A DNA stretch of 64,000 bases, taken from contig CAJJDP010000041.1 of the NCBI GenBank assembly GCA_905182995.1, positions 435,947-499,946 of the forward strand, given 5' to 3'. Source of the DNA: Paramecium octaurelia (taxonomy: Eukaryota > Ciliophora > Oligohymenophorea > Peniculida > Parameciidae). Below are positions 36,121 to 49,393 of the stretch, one piece after another. The position numbers and the translations under genes were made by a program. The notes below the pieces were generated by a model. That model saw only the letters and a list, made by a program, of their open reading frames with translations, did not search any database and had not been told where the DNA came from. The first letter of the stretch is position 1. The number at the start of each line of letters is the position of its first letter.

Positions 36121-36140
36121 AAATATCTATTTTATCAATT
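35402..36140. repeat. Right copy of the 739-bp direct duplication
   Basis: Second copy of 34031-34769. It carries the true upstream sequence of the SQOR-like gene on its right side (36121 onward), while the left copy carries the true downstream part. Confidence 0.95.
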
Positions 36141-36161
36141 ATAGCTTATATATATATGTAC

Positions 36162-39100
36162 TCATAAGCAAAAAATCAATATGCTCAACATAATCAATTC
36201 TCCAAAGTTGATGTTTAACTTAGGCTTCTACGGAGATCTGAAAGAGATTATCCTGTCCTAGTATATCTCGGATTTATCCATCAAATCTGGTGCTCGGAAA
36301 TCTAATTATATAATAAAAATCAATTACGAACTGAACCCCCTATCACGTAGATGTAATAGTCTGTTTCACTCTCCAATCCATGTATTCTCAAAATAAAATC
36401 CTAATAAGGATCTGAAATCTCTATCTACCCATTAGGTGTTGGCCTATTCTAATAATCAAGTCCCTTCATTATTTGATAGGGTGATGGCCAGGTCTGATCT
36501 TACGATTCAAAAATCACTGCCACAGCAAAACCCCATCCATAATTGCTTATGGCTAATTAAATGGCACATTGCTAATAGTCAATATACACCAATTTTGGCT
36601 ACTTGATGAATCTCGGAACATACCGAGTAAACTTTTGAGCAGTCACTTCCTTACTCAGATTAAGGGTTTCAATTCTGGAAGTAAGCAATTAAGTTTTGTT
36701 TTGCAACCCTGCCACAACATCATAGGGATCAGGAAAACTGTCACTGTCAGGAATGGCAGCTAGTTCTAAGTCGATGTAGGATTTTATCTCGTCCACTGTG
36801 ATACCAAAAGAGTTTTGTAGTAATCTATTGAAATAATATTTCTGTTATTGAATGTAGTAGTCGTCTATTCCCAACACCTTGGCCACGGAATCAGTAACAT
36901 TCCTGACAAAATCATCGCTAACTGTTCTTTAGTTAAATATTAAAGTGAAGTAACAACTCACTGGCCTGTCGAGAGTCTTAAACTCGATAGTTTTGAGTTC
37001 AGCCTAATTGTTGCCTCTATCCAAAGCCAAAATGTGAATCACATATTCGGTCTCAGCAATCAGTTTCGATAAAGGAATTTGATATTGCAGATTTGCAGTA
37101 TAAGCTATCAAGTATCCTATTTAACTTTGGGTGCTTGAATAACGAATAACCTTGCTTTAAAAGTCACCCAAACTTGGAAAGACTGTTCCTTTTAATGCGA
37201 TCAAATAGTATACAATGCAGGGCTCATTCAAAGCTACTACCAAATTGACTGATGTTTTTTTTATGTTATCTATTTTGCAAGTCACCCACCCAGGAGGCTT
37301 GGTGTCTTGGGATATAATGAAGAATTCCACACTTGTGGATGGTAACTTATAAATATTTTTGTTCACTCCTTCAGTCTATATTGTAATGTACCCTCTCTCT
37401 ACCTGAGGTCCATCAACATTCACAGATTTGTTGTACTCAACGGCAAACCCAAATTTCTACTGTCCAGCTGCTACTGTGATTGCTTAAGTTGACAATTGTA
37501 TGGCATAATAAGTTCTTTGCAAATATAGGCGAAATGCTAATTCTGTGTCTGGAGGAGCTGCTAAGATGTATTCAGTTAGGAGTGATTATCCTTGAATCGG
37601 AATAGAGAGAATCGGTGTTTGAGTAATTATAACTCCTTGTTTCTTGGTTATTGTGATTAGAGTTCTTTTCACTGGAGTGTAGATGGGTGGGTCTACTTCG
37701 TTATCTAAAGTCCAATAGATCGTGTAGGTTCCATCATACATTGACTGGGGAACAGAAATATTAAAGTATTGGGTTGTCATTCCCAGAGTTAGTGGGATGG
37801 AGGAAGGGTTGACGATGAACTCATTTTCTGATGGAATCAATTTAAGATTGAGCAAACATGGGAACTCAATAGTAACGGGAATATTTATGGCTTGGGTTCC
37901 TCTTTCAATTGTGACTGTTTTTTCATTATTGACCTTAATGAGTGGGCCAGGAAACTAATACGAAAACTTAAATGGATCCAGATTTGCAAAGTTTCTTTCT
38001 ATAATTCTTAAATTCAGCCCATCATAGGTTCTAATGTAGAAGAAATCACTCTCCCCCTTCTCAATAGGATTTAGCACTTTCTTCAATTGAATATACATTT
38101 GACCAACGTAATCATCGTAATTACCAGATGAAGTCACTCTATTACGATAAGAAGAACACTTCAATGTTGCAGCAAATAATGTTGTACTTGAACATGTGAT
38201 GGAGCCATCCACAATTTCAAATTAGGATGGGTAATCAATCAAAACGGATCCTTTGGCTGATACTTTTGGAATGTTTTTATACGTTTAAAAAGTAAAATTA
38301 TAGGTTGAATTCCACCTCACATTATAAGTTGAAACATCTATCGAAATTAAAGGAGACCAACCTGGTGCAGCAAGAAATGACAATTAAGCGATTTCTTAAT
38401 TGGATTGATCATAGATGTTGCTGCCTTATTATCTGATATAGAGTTTAAGGAAGTCAGTGGTTGATCCTCCATTAGAATTGGGATTCACAATACCAAAGAT
38501 GGTGATGTCAATGGGATTTGAAATCTCTGGAGTGTATGCATCATAGCCCTTGAGTGTGACTATTCTAGAGTCCACACTGCAAGTATAACCCCCTCCAGAT
38601 AAACCAGAATTCACAATGCATTGGATATCTCTACCAAGCAAGGGGTCGAATTGTTTCGGGAATTTGAATTCTATTTGGGAACTTACAGATAGCGATGAAT
38701 AAGGTAGAAATATGAAACGATAAGAGGCTTCTTCCCCTTCATTTTTTGGATCAAATACTAAGGAATTGAGAGTGATTGGGTTGGTTTTTGGAGCAGATGT
38801 GAATGTTCTTCCATTTAAATTGGATTCATCAGTGCCATCCAATTTAACTCCATCGTATTCTGTTGAGATGACAAACCCTTAGGTTGTTCCCTAATCTGGA
38901 TTTTAAACTCCTTTAATAACGAGATCAATGACTCCATTACCTGCTTTGTATCTGCTGTTCGTTTCTATGATGAAGGTTTTGCCATTCAGAATACAAGACT
39001 AAAATGTATTGATACCACCACTAACACGACAATCTGGAGTGGATGGTAATTTCTTATAATTGTCATCTGGGAACATCACTTTGATCTGCCCACCTATGGG

Positions 39101-42100
39101 AATGTCATTTTAAGGAGTAAATTCGATTAGGTAATCGACTTCCTCATCTGCATTGAGGATTGAAGCGGTAATTTGATTAATAACGATTTTGCCTGCCTTG
39201 AATGGGGTTGTGAAATCAAAGCTGTAAAAGTTCATTTATTATAAAACGTATTTCCCATTATATAAGACATAGACATGAAATCCTGAGGCAGTATTATAGG
39301 ATTGAGAATTCTTCACAGACACAGCTACAACTTGAAATGAATTCGATTTGTTGAACTGTTGAAATCCGGTGATTTTTATCAATTTCAAATTCACTTATAT
39401 GGATACTTGATTTGTATCACTTAAATCTAGAAGTCCACTCTATGAAAAGGTGGGTAAATGTATGCCATTAAGAAAATCGTAGAACGGAGGAAATTCCACT
39501 ATGATAGTTGATCCCTGGGGTATATCAGCTTGGGGGGTAAAAGTAAAGGAATAGGTTGCATCCACAAACCCTTTTCCTTTGTTTGACACAAGAGATTGAA
39601 TCGAAGAGAATTGTGAGGGCACACAATTAGTGAGAGTGCTGAATTGATATTTTTAGACTATCCCCAAACCAACGTTGTTAATTATCAGGAAATTCAATGT
39701 GTAGGTTGAAAAGTCCTCCACATATCTTGGCCATTGCAAATTGCTTATTTTGAATATTGGAGTTGGAGAGAGAGGCACAGTAGCTGAAGTAACGATCAAA
39801 ATAAAATCAGATCCTAATAGAGGAATGCAATATAATTGGGAAGTGAGTGAGCAAGTTATAGTATTTTCATCTCTGATGAACCCAATATCAAATTTGGGCA
39901 ATTATATCAGAATGTAATAGTTAGCAGTAATGGCTGTAGTCAAACAAGGCGAGATGCTTATATCAAATAAGTACCCTACTCTGTTCTCTGAATATGAAGG
40001 AGCAGTTGTGCAAGTGGTTGTCACAGGTGCTGCGTTCAAAGTGCTGGTCACAGTTAATTATTGATTCAATAGAGTAAATATTCTATTCTTTTTCTAGAAC
40101 ACTTTGATATCTACATCATACGTGCCAGCAGTTGGATTAGTTACGCCTGAAATCATTATTCTAACATTAGTATTTGTAGCAATTTGTCTGAAATTAGACA
40201 CTCTCACTATTGTTTTTGATGTAGCAGTCGAGTAAAACAGAATGCATTTTAATTAACTGCCCTCATATGGTATTAGGGCATTAACACCATAACATGGAAT
40301 TGATCCACCATTCGTAACTCCTGAACCTAAATCTTAAGCCCAAGCGCTGCTGAAGTGAAATTCAAGAAAACCTCTGGTATCTGATGCTCTGTATTATTTC
40401 TACCCTGAGGGTATTTACAACACTGTTATAAATTAAATGTCAACAATTGCTTTCTCTTTCGAGTTTTTTGGAATCGAATTCACAATACTGCCAGTTAATA
40501 AATTAGCATTTATTTAGATTGGATATGAAAAGGAGTCTAACACAGTCAGATCATCAGTATCTTTAATAGTAACATCAAAAAAGTAGGTTCCATTCAATGA
40601 TGGAGTGAAGAATGCATTGATTAATTGAATCTGCCATTAGTTTCTTAAGGGTGTCGCTGGCAATGCTTGAGAAGGATATTAGATGACATCAAATGCAAAG
40701 GGTAGCTTAGCCTTAATAACTTAATCAGTTGCTGCACATGTCAAAGAATTGGTAGGCGAAACAAAACCATTTAATGCTGGGGAGTTTTATTACAAGTAGA
40801 ATTTGCAATTGGCAGCATTAACTCCAGTAGTAGTGTCATTGTTAACTTTAAATTCATCAGGAACAGTAATATAAACGAATGCGAATTTGGGAACAGTAGC
40901 AGATGGATCAATGTTCAATGTCAAGGTTGCTAGTGCTCCATTGGCATAAATATTTGATATAGAATAATCACCATAATTTGGAAAGAATCCAGTTCTAGGT
41001 TTTTGGAACCAAGTATTTACATTGGTTGTAGGGACATTCTAATTACCTGCATTAACTGATGCCACATCTGCTATCGCATACAACACATCAGATTATAATA
41101 ATTGATACTCAGTGATATCCTGAAATATATAGAGTTTGAGTGGAGTAGTGTATCCCTCCACACTTGGGTTGATAACTCTGACAACAACACAAATTTCATT
41201 ATTCATTGTCATTTCTTGGAAATTGGTTATTCTGAGATAATTTTAAATTGAATCCTGATAATAGAATCCAATTGGACTGTCTTCACTGATATCCTCCAGC
41301 CCATATTTAACATAGTTCATCTAAAATTGTCCTGCTTAATTGTAATCTGCAGGTTACACTATTTACATATAGACAGGGAAAATCAATTTGATGTTGCATC
41401 CTGCAGGAATAGGAAAGGTTGGAGTAAACTTGACTTCATAATCCATAATTCTGGATCTGGAATTGATAAAACTCTAGACTTAAGTCATTGACACATTCTA
41501 TAATTAAGCAGCTTGGATTGTGACTCCACTGATTCCCTTGACTTCCTCAAACATCATCTGGGTGTTGGCTTTGTAGATTCCCAAATTGAATGTCTTAGTT
41601 GTTCCAGCGTATTTAGGATTTCTCATTGATATTTTGAGTGCGTAATCTTATAATCCAATCACATGTCCAGTGATTCCTTCAATCTTCACTACATTGGTTT
41701 GGTTCACTTGGGAACAAAACAAAGTGCCATCCAATTGAATTCCATTGATTGGGTAAGCACTACAGACTGGAAATGGTTCCAATTCGAAATCAGTTGGAAC
41801 TGTGAATAACATGTATGAATTATAGATGATAGTGGTTGTTGTCTTGAATTTCAGTATGTATTAAGTGTAATCCTTGGTATTATATATTACATTGTTACTC
41901 CTGCATAAAAGGAACCAGTTGGATTGACGACCACTTCTCCAAAGACCATCGTATTAATGGCATCTGCAATTCCTATGATACCAAAAATCAAATTCTCATC
42001 AATCACATTATCTCCTCTCTTACTGCGCAAAATGAAATTAGCTGTCCCACCTTATGTGGCTGGATTCCTTATTGGTTACACCGATGCCGTGTAGACTATT

Positions 42101-42416
42101 AGCATGCCACTTTCTTACTAGTCCCATTCTTCATCTCCTCTGAGTAGGTGAAGATAACTGATCTCCCAGAAACTACGCAAGTCGGTATGCACACTAGTTC
42201 AGATGCCGTGGTTCCCAACCCAGATAAATATTGCAGAGGAAACTAAACTTCTATTTGGGAATTGGATGCCAAGTATGTTTCCAAAACATAACTAAAAATG
42301 TATTAGGCCTGAACGTTGGCATTTGCTACCGAATTCCAAATTGGAGTCACTCCTGTTGGTCTCAGGATGGACCCACACTTGATTAATGAAATTAGTGATG
42401 TAAGTAGTATTAGCAT
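36162..42416 (-). CDS. Giant secreted protein of repeated beta-sandwich-like domains
   Basis: About 2,000 aa, ATG 42416 to TGA 36162, with several short introns. Signal peptide at the start (MLILLTSLISLIKCG). The length is filled by repeats of about 120-150 residues with alternating hydrophobic strands, one or two cysteines and a recurring pattern such as IPQGSTIIVEFPPFYDF, SSQIEFKFPKQFDPLLGR followed by DIQCIVNSG and YTCSVDSRIVTLKGYD, and SNPIDITIFGIVNP. The C-terminus ends in a hydrophobic run (GELIMLSILIFCL), compatible with a GPI signal. This family of repeats is unnamed to me; it resembles immunoglobulin-like extracellular modules. Probably a surface or secreted matrix protein. It ends 41 bp from the start of the flavoprotein gene copy. 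Confidence 0.8.
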
Positions 42417-42731
42417 TTATAATTATAATATATTATTATAATAATATATTGTGTTTTGTATATCTCTCTATTTCTCTTCATTTAATAAATTAGTTCTTAT
42501 ATAAATCAATTTTTTATTAATATCTCATTTTCCAATTTTAAATCCATCTTATTTTTAATCTTCCATTTTCATTCAATACTTACATTTATCGAATATTCCC
42601 CATACATTTATATCGAAACTACCATGCGGATATCATTGTAAATATCCAATTTATAATTTACAAGAAATATAAATGACTCATTTTAGTATATAACAATCGT
42701 GATTATTGGTTTCAATACTCATAAATCAGAT

Positions 42732-42938
42732 TCACTATCCTAGGATCTTTCTTGCCAGGATACTCTTGTATTTCAAAACATCCTGATATGACATCGAATC
42801 TCCCAATGATTTATCAACCAAAATCTAAATTTCAATATTACTCTGCCCACTCCAAATCACAGTTTAAGGTTCCTCCGAGATCTCAACTCTACCAATTCCT
42901 TACTTTTCAGATCCTCTGCTTTCCTCCTTCGAACTCAT
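42732..42938 (-). CDS. Possible 68-aa small protein
   Basis: Single open frame with TAA/TAG as Gln: MSSKEESRGSEKQGIGRVEI at the start, SYQDVLKYKSILARKILGQ at the end. Acidic and Ser-rich first half, basic helical second half. Codons show the G-first bias of real genes. The 315 bp on its right to 42416 hold AT-rich sequence only. No family recognised. Confidence 0.4.
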
Positions 42939-43747
42939 CTTAATTTAGATATTGACGGATAAGTAAATTGGAAAAATATTTTATTAAAAATATTCACTTC
43001 ACAAAAGCCAAAGGCCTCACAAATCTAATATTATTTTACTAATCCTTAATAAATATACGTATTTTTTATGGGGCAACCGTAAACTCTTGACACTTTGTAA
43101 AAATGCATATAAATTTAACACTTCAATTTAAAAACGATATCAATAAATTCCGTCTAAATATAAGTAATTAATTTCATCGAATCAATTACAACTACACATC
43201 ACTTCTAGGGACTAAGTTTTGAGAAACATTATAAATTATGACCTCTCAGTTAAAAATAAAAAAAAGCTTGTCTAAATTTGGCGAAACGTTAATCAATTTT
43301 ACTTTTTTATAATTTTCCAAACTAATTTCATATTGCACATCCCGCATTTTACTTTTCTGCCCATATGAGGATAATTCAAACTTTTAAGAAACTCCTCCCT
43401 AGGAATAGGAAGCACTCAATTCTCGAAAACCATTCCTTATATATTCACATCATTACGCTTAAATAAATTGGGTTGTTATAATATTAATAAAGGATCAGGT
43501 ATTCTGCCTTTTTATTCTATCAATTTCAAAAAAGCATTCCATTTAGACTCTTAAAGCAAATGAAAATGAAAATAAAATAAATCCATTAATTTAATGTTAA
43601 TATTACTTTGGAGCAATTTAGCTTTTTTCAATTATTTAACTGCATAATTGCACATTTGGTTAGTTATTTATACTTTTACATATGGGAAATGTGATTTATA
43701 TTTATTATTTTAATATGTAAACAAAATTATTAACTAGAAGCTTCTTT
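42939..43747. other. AT-rich intergenic region
   Basis: About 800 bp of AT-rich sequence. No supported gene or RNA. Confidence 0.5.
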
Positions 43748-43984
43748 ATGGACTTCATCACAAGGATTCCCTTGATGTTTGATGAAACAATCCTTTAGAT
43801 GAATAGAAATGCTAGAGCCCCCAAGAAGGCTAATCATGGAGCAAGACCATGCTCTTCAGTCGTCAGAAGGTAATTGTTTGAGATTATGATGTTCAGATTG
43901 AGACATGCTAAGCAATATAGAAAATCAAAGGAAAACACTCCTTTAGAATAAGAGGAATTAACTTCGAAATGGGACGATCTTTGA
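43748..43984 (+). CDS. Small basic protein with KKANHGARPCSS motif
   Basis: 78 aa, one exon. N-terminal MDFITRIPLMFDETILQMN, then RAPKKANHGARPCSSVVRR, a basic helix (MMFRLRHAKQYRKSKE) and an acidic end. The compact basic motif with a conserved-looking ANHGARPC core suggests a conserved small organellar or ribosome-associated protein, but I cannot name it. Confidence 0.6.
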
Positions 43985-44033
43985 AAGAGCATTAAATATA
44001 AAATATATTATTGGTGTATATTTAAGTTGATAA

Positions 44034-44309
44034 TCATTTTACCCAATAATTATTTTTCATAGTTTTCTTCAAGTGCTCTGCCGTAGTTATAGTTAAGTCC
44101 TTTTGATGCAATTCCTGCTTCATCAGACTGTAATAGGCAAAGCACTCGTTTCTGAATTTCAAAGTGTCTTGTTCTTAGAGAGTCTTGTTATTCTTTAAGG
44201 CAAGAATCGAACGAATTTTGTTCCTGGTAAATTAGGTGTACTTAATTGATTTTAGTTCCATCAGAGCCACCTTAAGTATATTTAGTCCTTCCATATGGTT
44301 TTTGGACAT
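44034..44309 (-). CDS. Small helical protein, unrecognised
   Basis: 91 aa, one exon, ATG 44309 to TGA 44034. Helical and basic (NILKVALMELKSIKYTQFTR, then TLKFRNECFAYYSLMKQEL). No family recognised. Its start lies 28 bp from that of the kinesin gene on the other strand, so the two share one very short promoter region. Confidence 0.6.
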
Positions 44310-44337
44310 TATTTAAATAAATAATTATAAGAAAATA

Positions 44338-46844
44338 ATGCAAAACCGAATTACAAATGCAAATCAAAACTATAAAATATTCGCCAGAGTGAGACCAATT
44401 GATTATCAACAGAAGATGGTCGACTTCACTAATGAGAGCATTTCGATAAGAGTATAGAATTATGTTATTTTAAGGATCCAACCAATAAAAATGCAGAAAG
44501 CAAGATTGTTTCTTTTTCTTCAGTTTGCACTACGCAAGAACATGCCTTCAAAGTAATTGAACCCATGTTGCAGAAACTAATCGAAGGCCACAATTCTTGC
44601 GTTCTGAGTTATGGACAAACCGGAAGTGGGAAGAGTTACACATTATTCGGGTAAGAAGGTGAAGAAAGCAAGCCAGACAAGAAGGGAATTGTAACAAGAG
44701 CCATGGAATACCTCCTCTCCAAATCTTAAGAATTCGAAGAGATTCGAGAATTTGTAATAACTGTTAGCATGGCTGAATTGTTCTTAGATCAAGTGAGGGA
44801 TTTGGGCAAAGCCTATCAATCCCGTTAATCTGGGAATTCGAATCAAATACTGTAGAATTACGAGAATGAAAATCTCACCATATACGAAAACACAAATGGG
44901 TAGATAATGATCAAGGATCTCACATAAATACCCATAAGATCAGCATAGGAATTGACTGATATGATATAGATGGGTTTTCAATTAAGGGAGAAACTGGAAC
45001 AGCAAAGTAAACAATTCGGGCAGAAATGTCATTCCATCATTACATTGAATCTGGTTTAAAAAGACAAGGAAAATGAAAACCTACCATTTATGAATGCATT
45101 CATCTAATTTGTCGATTTGGCAGGATCCGAAAGAATAGCCAAAAGTTTAACCTAAGAAGGATAGTTCTAGGAAGCCATTTTAATTAATTAGAGTCTGACT
45201 GCCTTATCAAAATGTTTGACAGCCATCTCCCAAATGAATTCCAAAAATATTCCATACAGAGACTCAAAGTTGACTCGGATCTTATAAAATTGCCTCAATA
45301 GTTAAAGTTAAGTGGCCTTGATGGTGCATATCAATCCCAATGAAAATAATTTTGAAGAATGTTTATCGGCACTGCAATACGCGGAAAGAACGAAGGGAGT
45401 GACAGCAGCTCAACCTATTGACGACAATCCCAATCAGCCAGGGCCTTTTCCTGGGTAGGATAAATTGATTAAGAAATTGTAAGATGAAAATACTGAGTTG
45501 AAATCAAAGATAGATTACATGCAGAAGGAACACAAATAAAAAATATCAGAAATCTAAACATTATTAGGAATCGATGTAGATTTAGAGAAACTCTTTGCTA
45601 AATCAAGTGCTTAAGAATTATAGAAATTCAAAATTCAGAAGGATGCTATGCAGAAGGTAGAAACTCTTTAGAATTATGTTAAAGAGGCAGACTATATGAT
45701 AGACAAGATGCAAAAGGAGAAAGAATAATTGAAAAAGGAAGAGAGTCTTAAATAAGAGAGACAATAATGCAGGATCATAGAATTAGCTGAAGAAATCAAA
45801 AAGTTGAAGGAATAGCAGGCAGAAAAGAAATAGCAACTAGAATAAATTGAATAAGAAAAAAACGACAAGATCTTAGATACAGTGAAAAAACAATTAAAAG
45901 AACATCAGGATGTGATTGAGAAGAAGGTCAATGTTATTATAAATTTACCTTAAACCATCCAAGCCAAGACTTCTGAAGTGTAGAAGCATGAAGACATCAA
46001 AAGAATGGCAAAACTTGAATTAGAAAAAGAGTAAGCCATATTATTTTAACTTAGGTATAAATAATAAATGGAAAACTTAAAGTAAGAGTATGCAAAGTTT
46101 TTGTAAGATAGCACAGAATAATACGAAAAATATTTACAAAAGAAAAATGAAGAAATAGATCACTTTATTCACTAATTCAAAAAGTACTAAGAAAAAAAGA
46201 AGTAATCATTTAGCATTATTATTTTAGAATGTAAATTAGAGACCTGAAGTCTGAATTATTTGAGTTATATGATATTGTGATGAAAACATTTAGAGTGATT
46301 GAGAAAATAGAAAATGGTGCCTATAGTTCTGGAATCAGATCATTTAATATTCCAGCTATGGATAAACCTCTTATTCCCACTAGAAACAAATTCAAAAAGT
46401 ACAATTTTGTAATAATTTTCAAGTCTGTTTAAATATCTTGATTAAAGAAGTCTAAAGAATACTAAACAGGATGGAATCAAGGATAAGGTTATTTTATAGC
46501 CTTTGCAGAAGTCATAGTTTCTGGAACACACAGACATCAAAATGAACATAATAGACATGCAAGAGCCAACTTTAAGGTAGTTTGCAAGCATGATTCGAGA
46601 TGAATTAGTCTCAGTTCTAGCAAGAGAAAAAGAATTACAGAAAAGAGTGATTTAATTAGAGACTTTGTAATCAAATAATGATCTGAATACTTTGATCAAG
46701 GAAAGAGATGAATATAAATAACTTTACTTACAGGAAGTCAAAAAAATGAATTAATCAAAAAGAATTATTTCTGGTAAAACAGAATCTCATACAAATGTTT
46801 TGATTAGACCATTAACTTAGTAACATTCAAGATACAAGTTATGA
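44338..46844 (+). CDS. Kinesin motor protein with coiled-coil tail
   Basis: About 800 aa with a 23-nt intron near the start (GTATAG...TTTTAAG) and further short introns in the tail. The N-terminal motor starts almost directly (YKIFARVRPID). P-loop GQTGSGKS is at 44613-44636, switch II DLAGSE at 45114-45131, and SLTALSKCLTAI plus IPYRDSKLTRIL follow. The switch I region (45021-45047, QKCHSIIT) lacks the usual NxxSSRSH, so nucleotide handling may be unusual. After the motor (about residue 350) the tail is coiled coil rich in Gln, Glu and Lys. Subfamily not resolved; ciliary or cortical transport is a reasonable guess for a ciliate. Confidence 0.9.
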
Positions 46845-47140
46845 TTTATGGAAATTAATAAATTTTAATAACATTCTTTTAAATTATACATTTTTCTTAA
46901 TATTTTCATAATTAATTCCAATAGAATATTAGTTAATTAATTTTCCAATATCTTTTTCTCTAAATTTCCTTACTTATTTCGCTATACACTTAGCTGAAAA
47001 AAGAGATTATATCAATAAATTAATCAATATTCAAACTCTCATGGCTTAATAGTAATAAAATTATAGCCATCTGAATGTAGAATTTTATATTTCTAAGAAA
47101 TATGAATTCTGTTTTAAACAAGTACAACAATTCATTCTTG

Positions 47141-47950
47141 AATCTTATCATAAATTTGGTATTTTCCTTACTTCACCAGTAATTAAAATAAATAAGCCAT
47201 TTTAGTAATAATATCCCTATCTTTCATTTAAGAATCAATCTTTAACAATCCATACGCTTTATTTGACTCCTGGTCTTTGTAATTTCTAAAATAATTATCT
47301 TAATCGCATAGCCAATTCGAATTCTGAGATTTCTGCATGTCCTAATTTAACATGAATCTCTGGATTTAAAACTTTAGAGTGCTTTATAGCAATATCTTCC
47401 ATTACTACCATGAATATTCTGGTAACAAAGCACACCCTTTTTGCTACTTCCCTTCATCTACCACCTATGTAACCTTTCTAGTTTGATAAAAAGTAACCAT
47501 CATAAACAGCAGTAAAAGTTGATAAATTGTTTCCAAAACCAGAGTAACTCCCTGTGATCTAAAGTAGAAGCACATTCCCAAAAAAAATGCTATTTTACTA
47601 CATCAAATTTATAATATATGCTATGACATTATGCATTTCTTCATTGTTATAATAACTAAACATTAAAGCAACTGATCGTCCTTTTAAATTTAATACCATA
47701 TCAAAATTAAATATTTCATACAATCCGTCTTCCACTGTCAATTCATAGGATAATCTTGATTTGTAAGGGGCTTCTCAGAATTCAATTTGATCAACTTCTT
47801 TGGTTGAGTATGATTTTAACATCCTTTGGATACCTATATCAAATGAAAATCCCACTTTTGTACAGGGATATCCAATTTCTAGGATAACTTCATATTGTCT
47901 TTATTATTTATCGAGACTTATTAAATTATTAAATTAATGAACTAAAATAG
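47141..47950 (-). pseudogene. TGA-interrupted reading frame, probable pseudogene
   Basis: One minus-strand frame shows the G-first codon pattern of genes from about 47950 to 47150, reading YEVILEIGYPCTKVGFSFDI, then EAPYKSRLSYELTVEDG, GSYSGFGNNLSTFTAVYDG and VLNPEIHVKLGHAEISEFE. It contains TGA at 47775-47777 and two more near 47452 and 47231. The last two could lie in introns of 21 and 30 nt; the first has no GT...AG pair that removes it in frame. No ATG suits the 5' end. A + strand frame from ATG 47041 is also open with one TGA but has weaker codon bias. Function unrecognised. Confidence 0.4.
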
Positions 47951-47984
47951 ACTTACATATGATATATAAAGAAGGAAGGAAAGG

Positions 47985-49393
47985 ATGACGAATTACTTTA
48001 TGGAATAACAGCATTTTTAGGATTTCACGAAACCTGAAAACCCAATCAAAATTTTAAATCCAAATAAGGCTCCTTAGCAATTAGAATCTCCTTTGGTCAA
48101 TTAGGTCAAATTTTATTTTTAAAGCCGTGTTAACAGGTTGGAGTTTACACAATTATTTGAAGGAAGGGAATCTTTCAGATAAATGTTTGCAACTATCCTG
48201 TTTACAACTCTCTTAATTCTAGTTTTTGGCTTTGCCGCATATTATTTAAATTATATAGGCAAAACATTTATATGTTTAGTAATGCTAGTGAATGGATTTC
48301 ATGTGTTAGGATTGCATGTGTTTTATTTTTCAAGTACTCTATAATCATTAATCCAATAGAAAACTCTGATAAAGCCTTGGCATATTTCTTCGTCATTTTG
48401 ATACTGCAATTCCTTCTCTGTAATCAACTTTGGGGAGGAGGGTTACTCAATAATATCTTCACTACTTCTTATGTGTTATATAATGGATACAAATTCTTAA
48501 GATAGTTGCCAGTCTCGCCTCCAAATTAAAATTAAATTTTGTAAACATACACCCAATACTTTGTATATGCTTTGTTCGTAGCTTTGAAACCTACTACAAT
48601 CAGCAAAAGAGTCATAAACTTCCTCTTTTTCTTGATACCTGTGTACATGTTCATCTTCTTAATTGACTTTTTTTATCAACAATAAAGAATCACAACAAGG
48701 AAGATTATGTTGGCATGCATTCTTGATTTAATACTATAATTTTCAGAAGGAGTCATCATAATTTTTAAGAAATACTATGTTTTCAATCTATCCAGAAAAG
48801 CTGATCAATTACCTCTTTTTATATATCCATTGTGCTTGCAAAATAACCAACAACAAGAAATTGCATCAATCAATTATGTTAATTCGCTTAAGAATGATGA
48901 TAAAGTGTTTAATTTAAAAATGCTCTTTAGATTAGAAGGATGTCAGCCACCAACAATTGCTGATATAATGCAATCCTATTATTATGAGAAATTAAAATAA
49001 CATGTGCAAGAAATTTAGACCAACTTTTCTTAAATATAAAAATTATTAAATGAAAAAAGCAAGGTCAGAACACTCTTTGAAGATATAACACTCCCATTTG
49101 CATTTCTTAAATATTATTATATGACTTATAGAATTAAAAGGTAATAACGACAACTTATTAAATTATATTACTTCATTTTTAAATCTTTCGATTCATTTTA
49201 AAAGGACAGCCAATATGAGGCAGAGTGTTTGAGATTCAATGTATAATTTTGATTAATATGCTAGATTTAATTAATATCCACAATTTAATAGAACCATTTT
49301 GAAGAGCCTAGAATCATTAATATCTGCAAAAAGATTGCCAAAATTTCAGATAAGCATATGAAACATGAAATATTTTAATTATTATTATCGTGA
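47985..49393 (+). CDS. Multi-span membrane protein, unrecognised
   Basis: 453 aa with introns of 23 nt (GTTTACAACTCTCTTAATTCTAG) and 24 nt. Polar N-terminus of about 75 residues, then several hydrophobic spans: MFATILFWLCRILF, ISCVRIACVLFFKYSII, LAYFFVILILQFLLC, VINFLFFLIPVYMFIFLIDFF and IMLACILDLIL, followed by a cytosolic helical C-terminal third. The GGGLLNN turn after the third span stands out. No family recognised. Confidence 0.7.
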
